Shown: positions 24,205-37,139, counted from the stretch's first letter. The stretch is DNA of 64,000 nt from Lepeophtheirus salmonis (GCF_016086655.4 NC_052134.2:11718001-11782000), one strand, 5' to 3'. The notes: generated from the sequence alone by a model not told the origin. A program made the numbers and translations.

Positions 24205-24480
24205 CTTTTGATCAGAACGTTTTTCTGTTCATTGATAATTATCACAAGATGACTTGTTTCATAATCGTAATGAGTCAGTGACTCTAAAAGACGAGCATTT
24301 AAGGGAGTCATTGGAGGAAATCCTACTAGCCAGGGGCAGTTCAACAGGGATTGCGTTTTCAGTGATTCCTTCTGGACATACACTCTTCCCCATTGATGAA
24401 CACCGATTCCGAAATCGGAATTATACACTCTCAGGATGAATTACATTTCACATTTTTTAAATTTCTCAAACGACTTTTTC

Positions 24481-24651
24481 TTTCTATCTCTTTTCTTTTT
24501 CTCTCTCTTTGTTTCTATCTCTTTTCTTATTCACTCTCTTTGTTTCTATCTCTTTTCTTTTTCTCTCTCTTTGTTTCTATCTCTTTTCTTATTCACTCTC
24601 TTTGTTTCTATCTCTTTTCTTATTCACTCTCTTTGTTTCTATTTCTTTTAG
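24481..24651. repeat. 31-bp pyrimidine-rich minisatellite, five units plus a partial
   Basis: Exact 31-bp units start at 24481, 24512, 24543, 24574 and 24605, with a partial unit at 24636-24651. Two variants alternate: one has CTTTTTCTCTCTCTTTG, the other CTTATTCACTCTCTTTG, in the order A-B-A-B-B. Almost no other differences separate the units, so the array is young. The open frames across it encode Leu/Phe/Ser-rich strings only because the unit is pyrimidine-rich and 31 is not a multiple of 3. They are not genes. Confidence 0.92.
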
Positions 24652-24654
24652 CTG

Positions 24655-25710
24655 GGTGATAGCGATATAAATGGACTTTTCTTATGATATCAATTACAAA
24701 AATTAGTCTATCTTTTGAAATTTTGTCGTAGCCTTATTTTAAAGTGACAACGATATAGAATGTTTTTTGCGCGTCCCTTTTTTTTTTTTAAATTAAAGTT
24801 CATACTTAAGCTGTCAAATGAGATACTTTTTAACTTTTGAAGCTATTTGTTATGAAATAAGGAGTCTCTCAATAAAAATCACCTATTTTCCACTTTAAAC
24901 AAATATAAATCAAGTATATTGTAGACATTTTAAAAATGTTTTAGAATTTTTTTAACATTCGGCTTTAAAATATACTAACGTAAATTATTCCTATCTTCAA
25001 AACAAAAGGCTTAAAATAGTTTTTCACCTTAAAAATAACATAAAATTAGTGGATTTTGTCTGAAAGCTACGAGACTCTGAGAGAAAAAATAAGACCATAG
25101 TTGGAATCATGGGATCTTGTACATAGCAAAAATTGTAATTTTGATGGATAGTGTAATCAGCTCATGACTCTTTCAATCCTTTCCTCACTCTCTAGACAAG
25201 GGCCTGTCGAGGTTTCAGAAGTTTTGCAATCTCAAAATTGTTCCGTCTGTGGCGGATTACAACACTAAATCATTGCCTTTTCCACGAATGTAGAATAAAT
25301 ACTTTTTTGATCAATATTATTTTTTTAACTGCCACTGAATAGTTCTGACTTGCCACCAAAAAAATAAAAACGTCATACCAGCGCATACGCTACTATTGCC
25401 AGAATTTACAGTTCTTGTATATAAATAATATACCAATTTATATTATAGAGCCAATAATTTATGTGACTAAGCCCCTTCCCTAATGACAAAAGCTAGTAAC
25501 GACCCAGTTTGACATGATCATTTTTAAACATACAATCTATGTTTCCTCCTTAATTCTAATACAGGTGTATTTTGAGCAGCAATCGAGAGGAACCTGCTTT
25601 GGATTTTTAAAAGGCCCCAAGATATATAAAAAGCTTAAAATTACTTTGTTTCTACATTTTATTAGCAAAACTTTTTAATACGCTTTAGAAATGATAAAAT
25701 CTAATAACAT
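24655..25710. other. A+T-rich DNA, no gene seen
   Basis: A less A+T-rich patch at 25060-25270 was examined on both strands without a recognisable protein match. Confidence 0.4.
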
Positions 25711-25711
25711 A

Positions 25712-25798
25712 TATTTAAGATTTTTATATATTAAGCTATTTTTTATCATGGCTAATACTTTATTTAAGATTTTTATATATTAAGCTATTTTTTATCAT
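25712..25798. repeat. Direct repeat of 38 bp, spaced 49 bp
   Basis: The 38 bases at 25712-25749 recur exactly at 25761-25798 (starting TATTTAAGATTTTTATATAT, ending TTTTATCAT). It is a recent local tandem duplication with no coding content. Confidence 0.9.
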
Positions 25799-25799
25799 A

Positions 25800-28730
25800 A
25801 TTTATTTTACTTATTTGCTTAAAATAGTTTCATTATTTTTTCCATTGATTTGTTATATTCTTTCTTTTTCTGTAATGGGGTGGCTGAATCAGTAGCTACA
25901 AAGCTATACTAATGTATATATTATTTTATAAAACATACAAGATTTCATATAAACATAGGTCTCATCATGTGGACGAGCTTGTGAGTTTCTCAATTATGAA
26001 GTATTTCAGATTGAGGGGGACTGAGGGATGAGGTGGGAGGAGATATGATCCCATTAAGTAAAGCACTACAACTTTTTCTACTATATACTATGAACCATTA
26101 CAGTGTAATTACAGAATGAACTTAATAGATAACATGTAGAAAACTTGTATGTCATCGAATCCAGTAATTCTTTCAACAAAAAATTACTATCAACAAACAT
26201 AAATATATACAGTTACATACTCCCGGGGGCGTTGTAAGCTTTCATAAATCTTTGGGGCTTTAGTCCCAACAATTAACAACACTGTTCTATAATTACTTAT
26301 AAAAATAGGTTTGTGTTATTTACATATATGCATTTAGTGGGTGCCTACCTTGTAGGGCTGAATAGAGGGGAATATAAACTAATAATGGAGGTAGAAGAAA
26401 AAAGATAGAGCGAGAAGAGAAAAGAGGCAAAGAAAAAGAAAATAAAGTTATATTTCGGTCAAAAACGGATTTTTAATGACCTTGGAGGCCCCAAAAAATA
26501 TGCAAAAGATCATGAATTGCTAAATTTCAGACTATTTTGTTCGACAATTTTAGATTTCATGTGTGATAACACCTAAAACAGATTTATAAATATATATAAG
26601 ATATTGAAACAAAAATTGGGGAGCTTTAGGGGCTAGCAACGCAATTGCAAACTCTAAATGATGTCTAATTCAACGTGAAACTTATTCAAGTAATTGTGAT
26701 CGAGTGAGATCCCTCTCCTCCCAGCTCAATAATATATTCTTCCTTCTTGCTAAAAGGTTGCAAAAAAGTTAACTTTATTTATCTGCTGATGTTATTTCCA
26801 GTTTTGAGATAGAAAGATAAATTATGGCGTGGAGTCAAACCTATACCTTCTACCTTGATAAATTTAAATACTTGGGTAAACCTTTGACATTAATTTTTCG
26901 TCAATAGTTTATATGAATAGATAATTATTTGTGACAGAATAGTCCAATTTATTCATTCTTTATAGAAGGTTTTGTTTCAAAATAATTTACAAAGTACATA
27001 AAATATTTAATAGACTGTATTAAATAGACTTAAATCGTCTTTTCTTCATGAATATTTAAAAAAAAATTATATATATATATACACTTGTATCACGACATCA
27101 GCGATTCGTTTGGTGAGTTTGGAAAGGAAAAGAAAGTGTCTAATGAATAATAAATTGCCAATTTATTTAATTTGTAATACTCTTTTGGTTAGTGTAAAAT
27201 TAGAAATAGGATACTTAAACTCCTCCTTTTCATTGAAAATAAATTAATAAATATAATCGATGTTCAATTATAATTCATCTCTTTATATAGCACTGGTTAG
27301 TTACAGAACAATACATATCTTTTATATTGTATTACCAAGTACATACATAAAATATAAGTTTAGTTAACTAAGAGGAACAAACAATCACATATAAATTATT
27401 TATATACTTTTATTATTTTGTGTAGTTTTTGTACAAAAATAATCTATTTAACACGGGATTGAATGTCAAAAATTACATTAAACTACTTGTATTGCATTTT
27501 TGTGTATATTAATATACATACATATACATTGGTGAACTTTCTTCATATGCTGCACTTTACCTAGATGTTAAAATGCTAGAAGATTTTTATGGATCAATTA
27601 CTAAATTTTTAGCAGTTCTTTTTTTAATAATCTGAATAGATGTATACATTTTAAGTTCTGCCGTCTAACCAATTCCCTTTTTCTTTATACCTTCAATGTA
27701 CTGGCCAATTTTGATATATTTATAGATTAATAAAGTAATGTTTGTCTGTCTGTATGAATATTTAAATATCTGTATAAATGAAAGCAAGTCACCATGTACA
27801 CTGTACATAGTACTTTATAACGTATTGTATTATATACATATTTTGATCTAAGAAATAACAATGTAGTCCTATTAATGAAATAATTAAGGTGAGTTTATAA
27901 AGCATCAAATGTGTATATATTTATGATGTCAATCATAAATATATATTGTTTATAAGTTTAATAATGTAATCGTATTATTGAATTAATACATCTGTCTGGA
28001 TTTGACACAAGAGCATAGTTTTTGTTTATTTTTGTAACTGGTATCTTATGTATATTATTATAATTGATGTGCACTTTCAGTACATATATGTTAAGATTTG
28101 AATGAAATATAAACACTGGTATGTTAAAATGAATTTTGCTTGTTGTTATTTGTAACTGCTCTTAAGAATAAAATACTCATTAATCATCCTAACAGATTCT
28201 ATTTTATTTCTCAAATTCTTCATATTATTTTTTCATTCTTTTGAAGAGAAGACGTCTTATAAATTGATTTAATTATTAAGTAGTTACTTGTGAGTGGGGT
28301 CTTGAAAAACAGCGAGTAACACTAAGTATTGTCTTCAAAAACATGAAGCAAAATTTGTCTTATATCAGACACCCAATTACACCAGGCAATGTTGGTTACT
28401 ACCGCCAATAGAAATTAAATAATATATAGTTTAGTACATTCACTTTTTTGACATATAAACGTGTGTGTTATGTACTTTTTTTGCCCAAAAACACAAAATA
28501 ATCAAAAACTGTATTATTGAAATCTTTCAGGCCAATGAGGCAGGGTATATGACATATTTAGACCTATAAAAAAGGATTTTTGAGGTTCATACTTCTTAAT
28601 GCAAAAGTAAAAATGCAGAAACATATCAAAAGATATTTTTTTTAAATAGTTCCATTTAAACATACATATGTGTATATGACGTCTAATATATTTGTTTGAA
28701 TTGATCTAAAAATGAAGATTTTATAAACAT
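25800..28730. other. A+T-rich DNA, no gene supported
   Basis: Holds a purine-rich run at 26385-26450, a short TA run near 27070, and a 14-bp-arm palindrome at 27914-27945 (ATATATTTATGAT / ATCATAAATATAT). No recognisable gene. Confidence 0.4.
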
Positions 28731-28731
28731 A

Positions 28732-29561
28732 TATAGGGTGAGCCAGCTATATATGCTGTGAAAATGATTTTTTTTTCAAATGCTATTTTCTCTCCGACCA
28801 GTTATCAGATTAAAAATATAAAACGTTTTGAATGCTTGATAGATCCCAATTTATTTGATTTAATAAAATCCTCTCCAGCCTCAATTACAGTCTATATACA
28901 AGGCCAAAAGCAAAGCAGGCCTTTGGCACTTTGCCCCTTCACAAATCCTGGAGTTCTATCTTGATCCATCTCATAATTTTGTTTCTGGTAGTGTAAAGGT
29001 AACGTGGGTTTCTCATTCAAATAGCATCCCACACAAAAAAAAACCCTAGGATTAAAATCCGGAGAATTTGGACGCCAATATGAAGTTTTCGAAACTGTTT
29101 TTGAACAATTTAAGACTTTTTTTGTTGGTGTGGAGGGAGCCACATTCTGTTAACACATGTAAGTATCCCATTTGCAGCCATGTCGATCGAAGGCTTTACT
29201 TTGGTACTTAATACGCCCATGATGCCATCAGTGTTGACCCTAAGACATTTGGGGGGGGGGGAAATAAGGAGGAATTATTTGACTTTCGGAGCTACCCCAA
29301 ATGCAATGGCGTGGGCTGGGTATTCGTCTGCATGACAACGGGATAGATATAAGGAAGAAGTCTTCTGGCATGGACTCTATGGAGAGCTCCGTACCTTTTC
29401 AAAATATTTGGAACAATGAATTCGTCATTCGATTCCAATGTTTTCCAACTGGTGCAGGCTTGAGTAAGTTATCTAACAAAAAAGTCAGTTCCGTTTGTGC
29501 CGCCGTTTGCCCTAGAGCGAGTATCCAAGTGGTAGTATAGATAGTTTGCACACCTTGTATA
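28732..29561 (-). mobile_element. Family A mariner, decayed, minus strand
   Basis: The left end reads TAGGGTGAGCCAGCTATATA near 28734. The right end reads GTTTGCACACCTTGTATAT near 29544-29562, a diverged inverted match. Minus-strand frames, right to left, give N-E-F-V-I-P-N-I-L-K-R (29400), P-P-P-P-K-C-L-R-V-N-T-D-G-I-M (29210), K-V-K-P-S-I-D-M-A-A-N-G (29180), N-S-P-D-F-N-P (29050), then R-T-P-G-F-V-K and I-E-A-G-E-D-F-I-K (28870). These follow the order of mariner transposase from mid-catalytic domain to C-terminus. The N-terminal helix-turn-helix is missing, and frameshifts and stops are numerous. The tail aligns with the copy at 2.5-2.95 kb. Confidence 0.75.
28865..29480 (-). pseudogene. 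Family A mariner transposase pseudogene
   Basis: The SPD motif is intact (N-S-P-D-F-N-P near 29050-29070). It marks the third catalytic position of the DDD set. The first is not recognisable: the 5' part before about 29400 has been deleted or has diverged. The second, normally in a QQD.AP.H block, falls near 29135-29160, where W-L-P-P-H-Q-Q-K-K-S replaces it. The C-terminal A-V-I-E-A.D.I block is interrupted by one stop (I-*-T-V-I-E-A). The gene cannot encode an active enzyme. It lies wholly within the element bounded by the terminal repeats. Confidence 0.7.
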
Positions 29562-29564
29562 TGT

Positions 29565-32500
29565 TTTAAAGATTTCTTGCTCAATTGTTGTAACGTGTCT
29601 TTCACTATAATATGTAGAATATTAAAAATTGTTACAAGCTTATATACACATTTAATATGTTTAACTTATTTTTATAGGTAAGATTGATGAATAACAACAA
29701 AGGCAGACTCAAATGAGAATGGATAATTTGTTAAGTGTTAGCTTTAAGAAGATACACACTACTTTAGGAACAGGACTTAATCTTTAAAAAAAAGAAAAAA
29801 ATATACCAACATTACCAACATATATAGAAATACTCTATCGGTTTTTGTGTTTATTCTTACAAAGTTATGTAAAGCTACACTTGATGATATAAGCCAAAGA
29901 ATACTCTATACCTACATACATGAAACAACAATTTTTTTATCTTTCGTTATTTCACAAACTACGTAGTATTTTTTAAGATTAATTAAGAAAGTAAACAGGG
30001 AACCATTTAAGACAAAAATAAAGATTTTTCTACATCACTCTGGTATATCATTTGACCGATTTAATATCTCAATTAATATTTTTTTTTTTCAATGGATGAT
30101 CATGATATTAGTTTATTTATATATTTTTTAATTATGAAGTACATTCAAAATATATTTTTCTAGCTATATTCATAATTTAAAATTAAAAAAACACAAACCC
30201 CACATTTTTAATGTAGAGTAACGACATCTTGGATTTTTTTTACGAAATCTTTTTTAATGTAAATGGTTAATTTTTCATTTTTCTGTAAAAGTCACTAAAT
30301 TTATAAATTTTCAAATTTTGAAACGTATAGTTTCATTTTTTTAATAAAAGTTGTCCTTTAAATAGAAGTATGTGTACAAATTTAAAAATTACAATTTTTC
30401 TTTCTTAATTGGTATAAAACAATCGTATTATGTACAACTAACGGAATTAATGTACTTTTTTGTCCACTATTATTCTGATAATACAAAATAAATATATCAA
30501 CTCGAAAAAATATTTTAACTCATTATAAAATGAATAACAAAATTGTTTTACATTCAATTATCACTTTCATTTGAAAGCTATTCTACTAATATTTAAAAAA
30601 ACCGTTTGGTTGCCGGGAAAAAAGAATAGAAAAGAAAAATATGGATTTCTGTATTCCCTGTATAAACATATATATATATATATATAGACTTGAAGAATGA
30701 ATAGTCGGTCATTTTTTTTTTTTTAATTTTAAAGGGAAAGTTGGTCTTAATTGATATATATTATATTATATTATATATATCAGTCCCGAACTACTATAAA
30801 AATAAAACATGTTTTTTATCCATAATTTAAAAAATAACATACGTAGAGCCACAATTAGCAAAATAATTCAGACACTAAAAAACCGGTTATCATAAATTTT
30901 TTGACAGCTGTCTTATGAAGGTTCGTACTAACTCAATATAAGGGGAATTTAAAAAAAAGTGAGCTCTCGGTGATGCCAGGGGTTTTTCATCGCAGGTGGT
31001 AAGTTTTATTAGGTTTTGGTACAACAAAAATCGTGTCTCCATTTTGTCATCTCATTTATTAAATCCATCTAAATAAAGCCTTGTTAAGTTTTATTAAGTT
31101 TATCCCAATAGAAAAATGGGATTTTTCTTGATCCATGAAAGTCAAACGGCTTAGCATTTTCCAAAAGTAATATTTTCATTGTTTTTACTTCTTCATCACA
31201 GGTGAATAGATCTGGGAATCTGGCTACAAGTCTTTTAAATGATCCACTTTAACTTTTTCTGTTATCTAAAAAACTAGAGTTTTATTACATTTAATTGTTG
31301 GATAAATCAATTATTATTATCCTTAAGAATATGACTCAAGCATATTTGATACATCGTTGTCTATATTTAAATGTACATGTAATAACAATGAAATGAATGA
31401 AAATATTAATATATAATATACACCAATATTGAATTAAGATTAAAATAGGAGCAAAATATACAAGGAGCATTAAATGAAATAAATTAAATCTGCAAACATA
31501 ACATATACTTCAGCTTAATTTTTTATAACTTAATGTCATCCCTAAGGTTGATTAATGGATTTTCTTTTATTCAATGTTTAAAGATTTAATAGTTCCAAAA
31601 TACTAATTCCTTTACTTTATAAATAAATTATTTATCTTTCAGGCTAAAATGAAACTGACTGAATAATTCCATGATTGATACTGTATTATTCATATCAGAA
31701 ATCCTCATATAACATATCTCCATTTTTATTTTACCTATAAACTTTAATTCTATTTATCATATGCAAAAAAAAAAAAAAATAAGATTAACCACATTAATGT
31801 GTTAACACAATTTTCTCATAAAATGACAGTCTAAAAAAATACAATTTATAGAGTAGATACATTTTTTTTGTCTTTCTCCTTTGTAAAACTCCATGTATAC
31901 AACATTTTTGTTGTTTTTGTTCATTTGATGTAAATATTATCAAACCTGGACCCTGTTTTGACAATCTTGAAAATTCAACATATATGGAATACATGAAAAT
32001 AATGATTTTTGTAATTATAAAGCAATTCTTTTCAAATGCTGTTATTTATTTACTATTATTTGGCATTGCTAACTCGCATCATACTGAATCACTCTTGAAT
32101 CAGTATGAAGATTGAAATTGCTTACTAAGATTAATTCACTTATCCTCTTCTTAATTCCCTTTTTAAATGGTATTTAATAAACGTTCCCCCTTTTTCTGGT
32201 GTTACAGTAATTCATTTTTTATTTTGTTTTAGGTGCATTTTCAAAGCGAGAACCCATACCTTAAAAAACAGTTTGAGATACGGGGAATCGATCTTGTTTT
32301 ATGAACAAAATCAACTTATTTACAAAATATAAAACTTAACCTCCAGAGCCGAGGAATTTGGTTGGATCAAAATTAATCATAGTCTTTATTTACATAGCTC
32401 AAAATTTGGAACAACTTTTAATTTTATTCTCTTAAGTCGGAATTTGTGTCCGTTTTTAAAATAAATGCGTTTTTATCATTGCTTTTCTAAGCGGAACGTA

Positions 32501-34234
32501 CATCACGCACACACACAAATTATTTAAACATTATATAGGATAATTAGACGCAGTAAAAAACAGAAAAACTGGTGGCACCGATTAAAAACAAGTTTATTTT
32601 TACACAATACTATAAATAGTTTTACATATATTGTTATTTATAATAGAAAATTGACAAAACAAGAATAGTAGCAATCTAAAACCTTAAAATAGAAATTCCC
32701 GTATTGTAACTTAGGCCAGTTTTCTTGAGATATAATATTTCACTGATTTTATCATAAATCCTATTGTTTTTTACACAATCCTCAAAGGTACATGTTGGCT
32801 CATATCCAGACGCCGTAATGTAGTTTATGTTAAGATGGTGTTCCCCCAATATTTTGAAAAATTTCGTTCCTACAGGACTCTTTTTTTAGTCTTTCAGTTT
32901 CCCTAAAATAATATATGGCAAGTAGATAACTGTTCCCATTGCAGGACTATTTTTGATAAATAGTAGGCGAGAACTCCAAACTAAACAATAGGGACTATTT
33001 TTACAAAAAAGTTAAAAAGTCAATAGCTAAAAAAATTAAAAAAGTCTTCTTGACACCGCTGTATTAGAATTAAACTTTTTTAAGTCCTAATCAAGTGTGA
33101 GTACAAGTCAAGACCGACTTCATCGGCCTCTGGTCCAATTAAAGTCAAGTCCTAGCTGAGACTCGATTACCACAGTTTTGAGTTGATAAAATATTAATTA
33201 AGAATGTGTTTTTAAAACGTATTATATTTAATTTTGAAATCAGCCTAGTTAAAACAACCAAAGACACATATATTGTTTTTTAAAATATAATTTATAATAA
33301 CTTTTTATTAATAAAATTAAGTATGGGCTTTTTCATTTTTCCGAGGCCGAGGCCTTTTCCTGTAAATATTGAATTTAAATGCAAAACTTGTTTAAAACTC
33401 TTAGACTTATGAATTTAATATCACTTCAAACAAGTTTTATACTGCCAGACGATCTTAGATATTGTAGTGGAAGCTACCTACAACGTTTCATTTTTGTAGA
33501 GAAGATATATCTTAGAGAAGCATATATCATTACTACGCCAAGATTATGTACACAAATTGTTGCATCATTAGTAAACTTAAAATTGATGATAACTTTGCTA
33601 CCTAACATAGCAAAATTGCTCGACTTTCTTGATGAAACACCCAGTAAACTTGTTGCTTTAATTTCCCTAAGGTTGTGTTATGTTGTTTACGTTCAATGAC
33701 AATGAACTCTATAAATATTACCACTGAAGGGCATTAAACAAATTATTATAGAAATCTATTAAATAGCTTCCCACAGTCTTTACAAACACTATTGAAAAAT
33801 AATCAACCTGAAAAATAATCAAACTGTGTAAATTTGTAATTTTGAAGTAATTTTTGTTTGCAAGAAAATAAAATTTCTATATTTTTCTTTATTTTTAGGC
33901 GATATAAATTCTTTATATTTCATTTTTTTTTTAGGAAATAACATTTCTATGAATGTCTGTCGAGTGGTTTTTATAATGATATTGTACAAAAGGGTGGTCA
34001 TAAAAAAATAATATATATAGCATTATATTACAAGTCCTACAATATACCATTGTTAGTGACTTCAATTAGTGCCTTACATATTATCTATTTGAAAAATAAT
34101 ACAACAGAGAATATACTTGGCACAAAATATCGTTATAGCTATTCAAGTCAGATCCCAAAGGCCAAATTACTTTAATCATGAGTCGCAAAGTCATAAATCA
34201 TTGAAAAATTATTCGTTAATGCAGTTTTTATATG
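29565..34234. other. A+T-rich DNA, no gene supported
   Basis: Holds TA runs at 30668-30686, an A+T palindrome at 30750-30782, an 11-of-12-bp hairpin at 32080-32107 (CATACTGAATCA / TGAATCAGTATG), and a word-rich patch at 33080-33180 (AAGTCAAGTCCTAG, GAGACTCGATTACC). Open frame 33379-33699 (106 codons) has ordinary residue content but no known motif. No RNA gene seen. Confidence 0.4.
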
Positions 34235-34236
34235 TA

Positions 34237-35137
34237 AAGGGTGATTCAAAATGAGCAGTTTTTGGATTGTAGAAATAAAACACATAAAATATTATATTAT
34301 GGTCAAAACTTCATTTTGACCAAAAAAAAACAATCCTTTACAATTCTTTCTAGAAAATAATCCCCTTCATATGTTGGCCGCAACTGGTCTATAAATGGTC
34401 CATTCTTTTGACCTTTTTTTTCGATCTTTTTTTGATTCCACCAGCCCAAAAAGTACACCAAACTGTTGTTTTCAATGGATGCTCTTGATAAATTTTGGAT
34501 TGCTCTTCACCCCAAATACGGCAATTTTGATTATTTACGTAGCGATTGAGCCAGAAATGAACAAAATTTGGCGCAGAAAAAACAGATTTTCTTGGATACG
34601 TTCAAGAGCCCATTCGCTGAACACACTACGCAAAAGAAGGTCCGGCGGCTTCAATTCTTGCACAAGCTGTATTTTGTAAGACTTTAAACCCAAATCTTTC
34701 TTCAAAATGCGCCAGGTTGTTGCATACAACAAGCCAAGTTGTTGAGAGCGGTGGTGAATCGATTCTTCACGATCTTCTGCTACACTCTCGGCTACGGCCG
34801 CAATATTTTCTACGCTGCAAGCTGTATGTTGCCTACCAGACGAGGGTACATCCCAGCAAGTTACTGCCCCTTCAAATTTTTCGATTATTCTGCGAATTGT
34901 ACATTCTGAAGGTCGATTATGTGGACCATAAGTTGAGCTCAATTTGCGAAAAACTTCTTTCACAGAACACTGATTTTCATAGTACAATTGAACAATTTGT
35001 ACACGTTGTTGTGGTGTATATCTTTCCATGAAGAATTGTGAAACAATACTGAGTAAAAATGACGTATGAGTTTGACAGAACTACCGCGCCTGTCAAAAAA
35101 TCCCTACTGGAAAAAACCGCTCGTTTTGAATCACCTT
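34237..35137 (-). mobile_element. Internally deleted DUF4817-type mariner-like element with both ends
   Basis: The left end AAGGGTGATTCAAAATGAGC follows TA at 34235-34236. The right end, read inward on the minus strand, is AAGGTGATTCAAAACGAGC after TA at 35138-35139. The two ends match at all but a few positions and the TA duplication fits Tc1/mariner insertion. The 901-bp unit holds one transposase frame on the minus strand, starting about 110 bp from the right end. The 3' part of the gene has been lost: after a W-A-G-G block near 34430-34445 the sequence passes directly into the 3' terminal region. It is the best preserved element of the window. Confidence 0.9.
34535..35029 (-). pseudogene. 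DUF4817-domain transposase, truncated
   Basis: The frame opens with M-E-R-Y-T-P-Q-Q-R-V-Q-I-V at 35029, the usual start of this arthropod transposase group. G-P-H-N-R-P-S-E-C-T-I-R-R-I and the V-P-S-S-G-R-Q linker follow near residues 35-70. S-V-E-N-I-A-A-V-A-E-S-V-A and L-K-S-Y-K-I-Q-L-V-Q-E-L come next. The first about 150 residues are intact: the helix-turn-helix that binds the ends and the lead-in to the catalytic core. Near 34556-34572 a short deletion removes the first catalytic Asp block (family SDEAHF) and shifts the frame. Reading continues in another frame as H-F-W-L-N-R-Y-V-N and C-R-I-W-G-E-E, to W-A-G-G near 34430. The rest, with the later catalytic acids, is deleted. Protein could be made only as a DNA-binding fragment; expression is unknown. 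Confidence 0.88.
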
Positions 35138-35139
35138 TA

Positions 35140-36140
35140 TATAGATTGGATTTCAACATTGTCATAAATTCTTTGTGTGTATCAAAAAAGTTATTTTAAA
35201 TAAATTGTAACACATTTTTATTTATTTACAATGTTTTCAACTTTTTGATAGCATAACCTTTGTAAAAAATGTAGATATTTTTCTTTAAAAAAAATAAATG
35301 TTTAAAACACTCTCTTTAAAGGTTAAAATTCATATAAAGATAGAGAAATGTTAAAAGAAGAAATGGAAAGAAAATGATATAAATCTAAGACACTGATTCG
35401 AAAAGATTTCAGATAAATACACAGACAACCTAATTTTAACTGTCTAAATAAACTCGTATACCCCAATAATCTATGAAAATAATAAAAACATAATCTTGTT
35501 AGATATAAATAAGGATTGCCAAGAACTTTATTAATGAGAAATAATAGGGAATGTTTCTTTAATGACGACTATGAATAAAAGGTTACTTAATTATTGTCAT
35601 AGAGGTAATACAATCATTGTATCTGTTAATATTTTATATATTAAATTATAGTAGTACTCAACGGGATCATGACGATCCTTAATTTAGTTTTTTTAAATAA
35701 AACCTTATTATTGAAAGTCATAACTTCAAATAGATTATAAATTATTTTTTATTATTTTTTAATGATCTTAGTCGAATTTCGAGAATAAAAAAATGAATAA
35801 TTTACATAAAAGTGTGTGTTTTTTTTTGCCCAACGATATGTTGATTACTTTTCAATTTTTCGACATGGATTTTCAATGTTAAAAAAAATACACTTTTTTA
35901 GGATTTTTTTTTCTGTTACCCAATATGTAGTCTCTAAAAAACCTTAGAGTGAACTGGAATATTGAACAGAAGAATAATTTTACTAGTGCTTCATATTTGT
36001 GTGAATCAATATTATATTGTAGATACTTTATAATATATCTTTAAAATATTAAGTCAAATTAAATGCACCTCTTTATTTTTCTTGATTAAGAACTGGGAAG
36101 GATTTAATCTTATAGATAGAGATTTAATTAATTTAATGAA
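35140..36140. other. A+T-rich DNA, no gene seen
   Basis: No motif, RNA gene or recognised repeat. Confidence 0.45.
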
Positions 36141-36144
36141 CTAT

Positions 36145-36340
36145 TTTGCTTATAAGTCATTCCATTCTATTTTTTAATTCTCCTTTTTTTATTGTCAAAA
36201 AATTAATATTATGTATATAGTTTGATATAATACACGCAACCTCCTCAAAATTGGATGGAGCACTAACTAATTGTAAAATTTGGTTATAAAAATCAACTTT
36301 TTTTTACAAATTTTCAAGAAAAATATAAATTATGTGTTAT
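36145..36340. repeat. Dispersed repeat family R3, partial copy
   Basis: GCTTATAAGTCATTCCATTC and ACACGCAACCTCCTCAAAAT, followed by GGATGGA, align in order with 55800-55960 and, in the second part, with 39645-39700 and 43555-43600. No coding content. Confidence 0.5.
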
Positions 36341-36785
36341 TACTGTAAAAAAATAAATAGTATCTTCTTGGATTTGTTGTAGTTTTTACATTTTAATTGA
36401 TATTACTGAGTGCAAAATGGTGTAAATAGTAATGAAATGTCTTCTTACACTCACCTAATTTTAGACAATATTTCCATTTCTGGTCTTTACTTCTGTTGTA
36501 TATTCCACAAATGCCAAATCTTTCATTATACATTAATACATAATTTAATATCCAAGCTAATTTATAGTACAATAAATACCAGAATTTTTGTTTCGCACGA
36601 CCTATATTAGCAATAGCCAAAACAATGCATAATAAAGTATACCTTCTAGAATGTTTGATAAAAGCCAGGAAATACTAGATATATAAAAACGAATATAAAT
36701 AAGGGTTTTCCTTTCAAAGTTGAGCAAAAAATAGCGTATAAATATACAAATAGTTTTTTTAAGTATCCCCTCGATATATACGAAC
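36341..36785. other. A+T-rich DNA, no gene supported
   Basis: Overlapping open frames on both strands (36393-36620 minus, 36410-36610 plus, 36602-36790 minus) mirror one another and have no known motif. Confidence 0.4.
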
Positions 36786-37090
36786 TCCATTGGGGTTCAG
36801 TTCAGGGCTGGATGATGGCCTTATGTAGACAGGCTACATGTTAGTCAAATTGTTGCTGCATAATTCAAAGTTCTTCTTCAACTATTTTTGGCTGCAATGT
36901 AACTTCTTGATGTTGTAGAGGGTCCAGATATAGATATCAAAGATCTCTGCAGCTCTTTCAGCACTGTCGCCAAATAGGAGGGATCCGCAATTGTTTTGCT
37001 TTTTGTTGTTAATCCCACATTTTTACTGTTAGTGTCAAAGAACAAAATCAAAAATTGATTATTTTTGTTCCAGATGTCGCTTGGTTGCAT
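36786..37090 (-). pseudogene. Possible Tc1/mariner-like fragment
   Basis: The minus strand reads S-S-S-P-E-L-N-P near 36790-36815, like the SP(D/E)LNP block at the third catalytic position of Tc1/mariner transposases. The 70-codon frame upstream (36878-37090) carries no second motif that I recognise, so the assignment rests on one short block. It may be chance. Confidence 0.3.
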
Positions 37091-37139
37091 AATGAAACTT
37101 CATAATTGGAAATAATTGGGATAAAATCATTATTAAATG

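Noticed and set aside
24393..24659. Leu/Phe/Ser-rich open frames resembling membrane proteins
   Set aside because: They are translations of the 31-bp pyrimidine minisatellite in successive frames.
25885..25960. Possible tRNA-like stretch (GGGGTGGCTGAATCAGTAGC)
   Set aside because: No anticodon arm, T arm or pairing acceptor stem could be built.
30668..30782. TA runs and A+T palindrome as an origin or regulatory site
   Set aside because: Such simple sequence is common in this window and nothing around it supports a function.
33379..33699. 106-codon open frame on the plus strand
   Set aside because: No recognisable domain and no neighbouring motif or splice evidence; frames of this length occur by chance in 64 kb.
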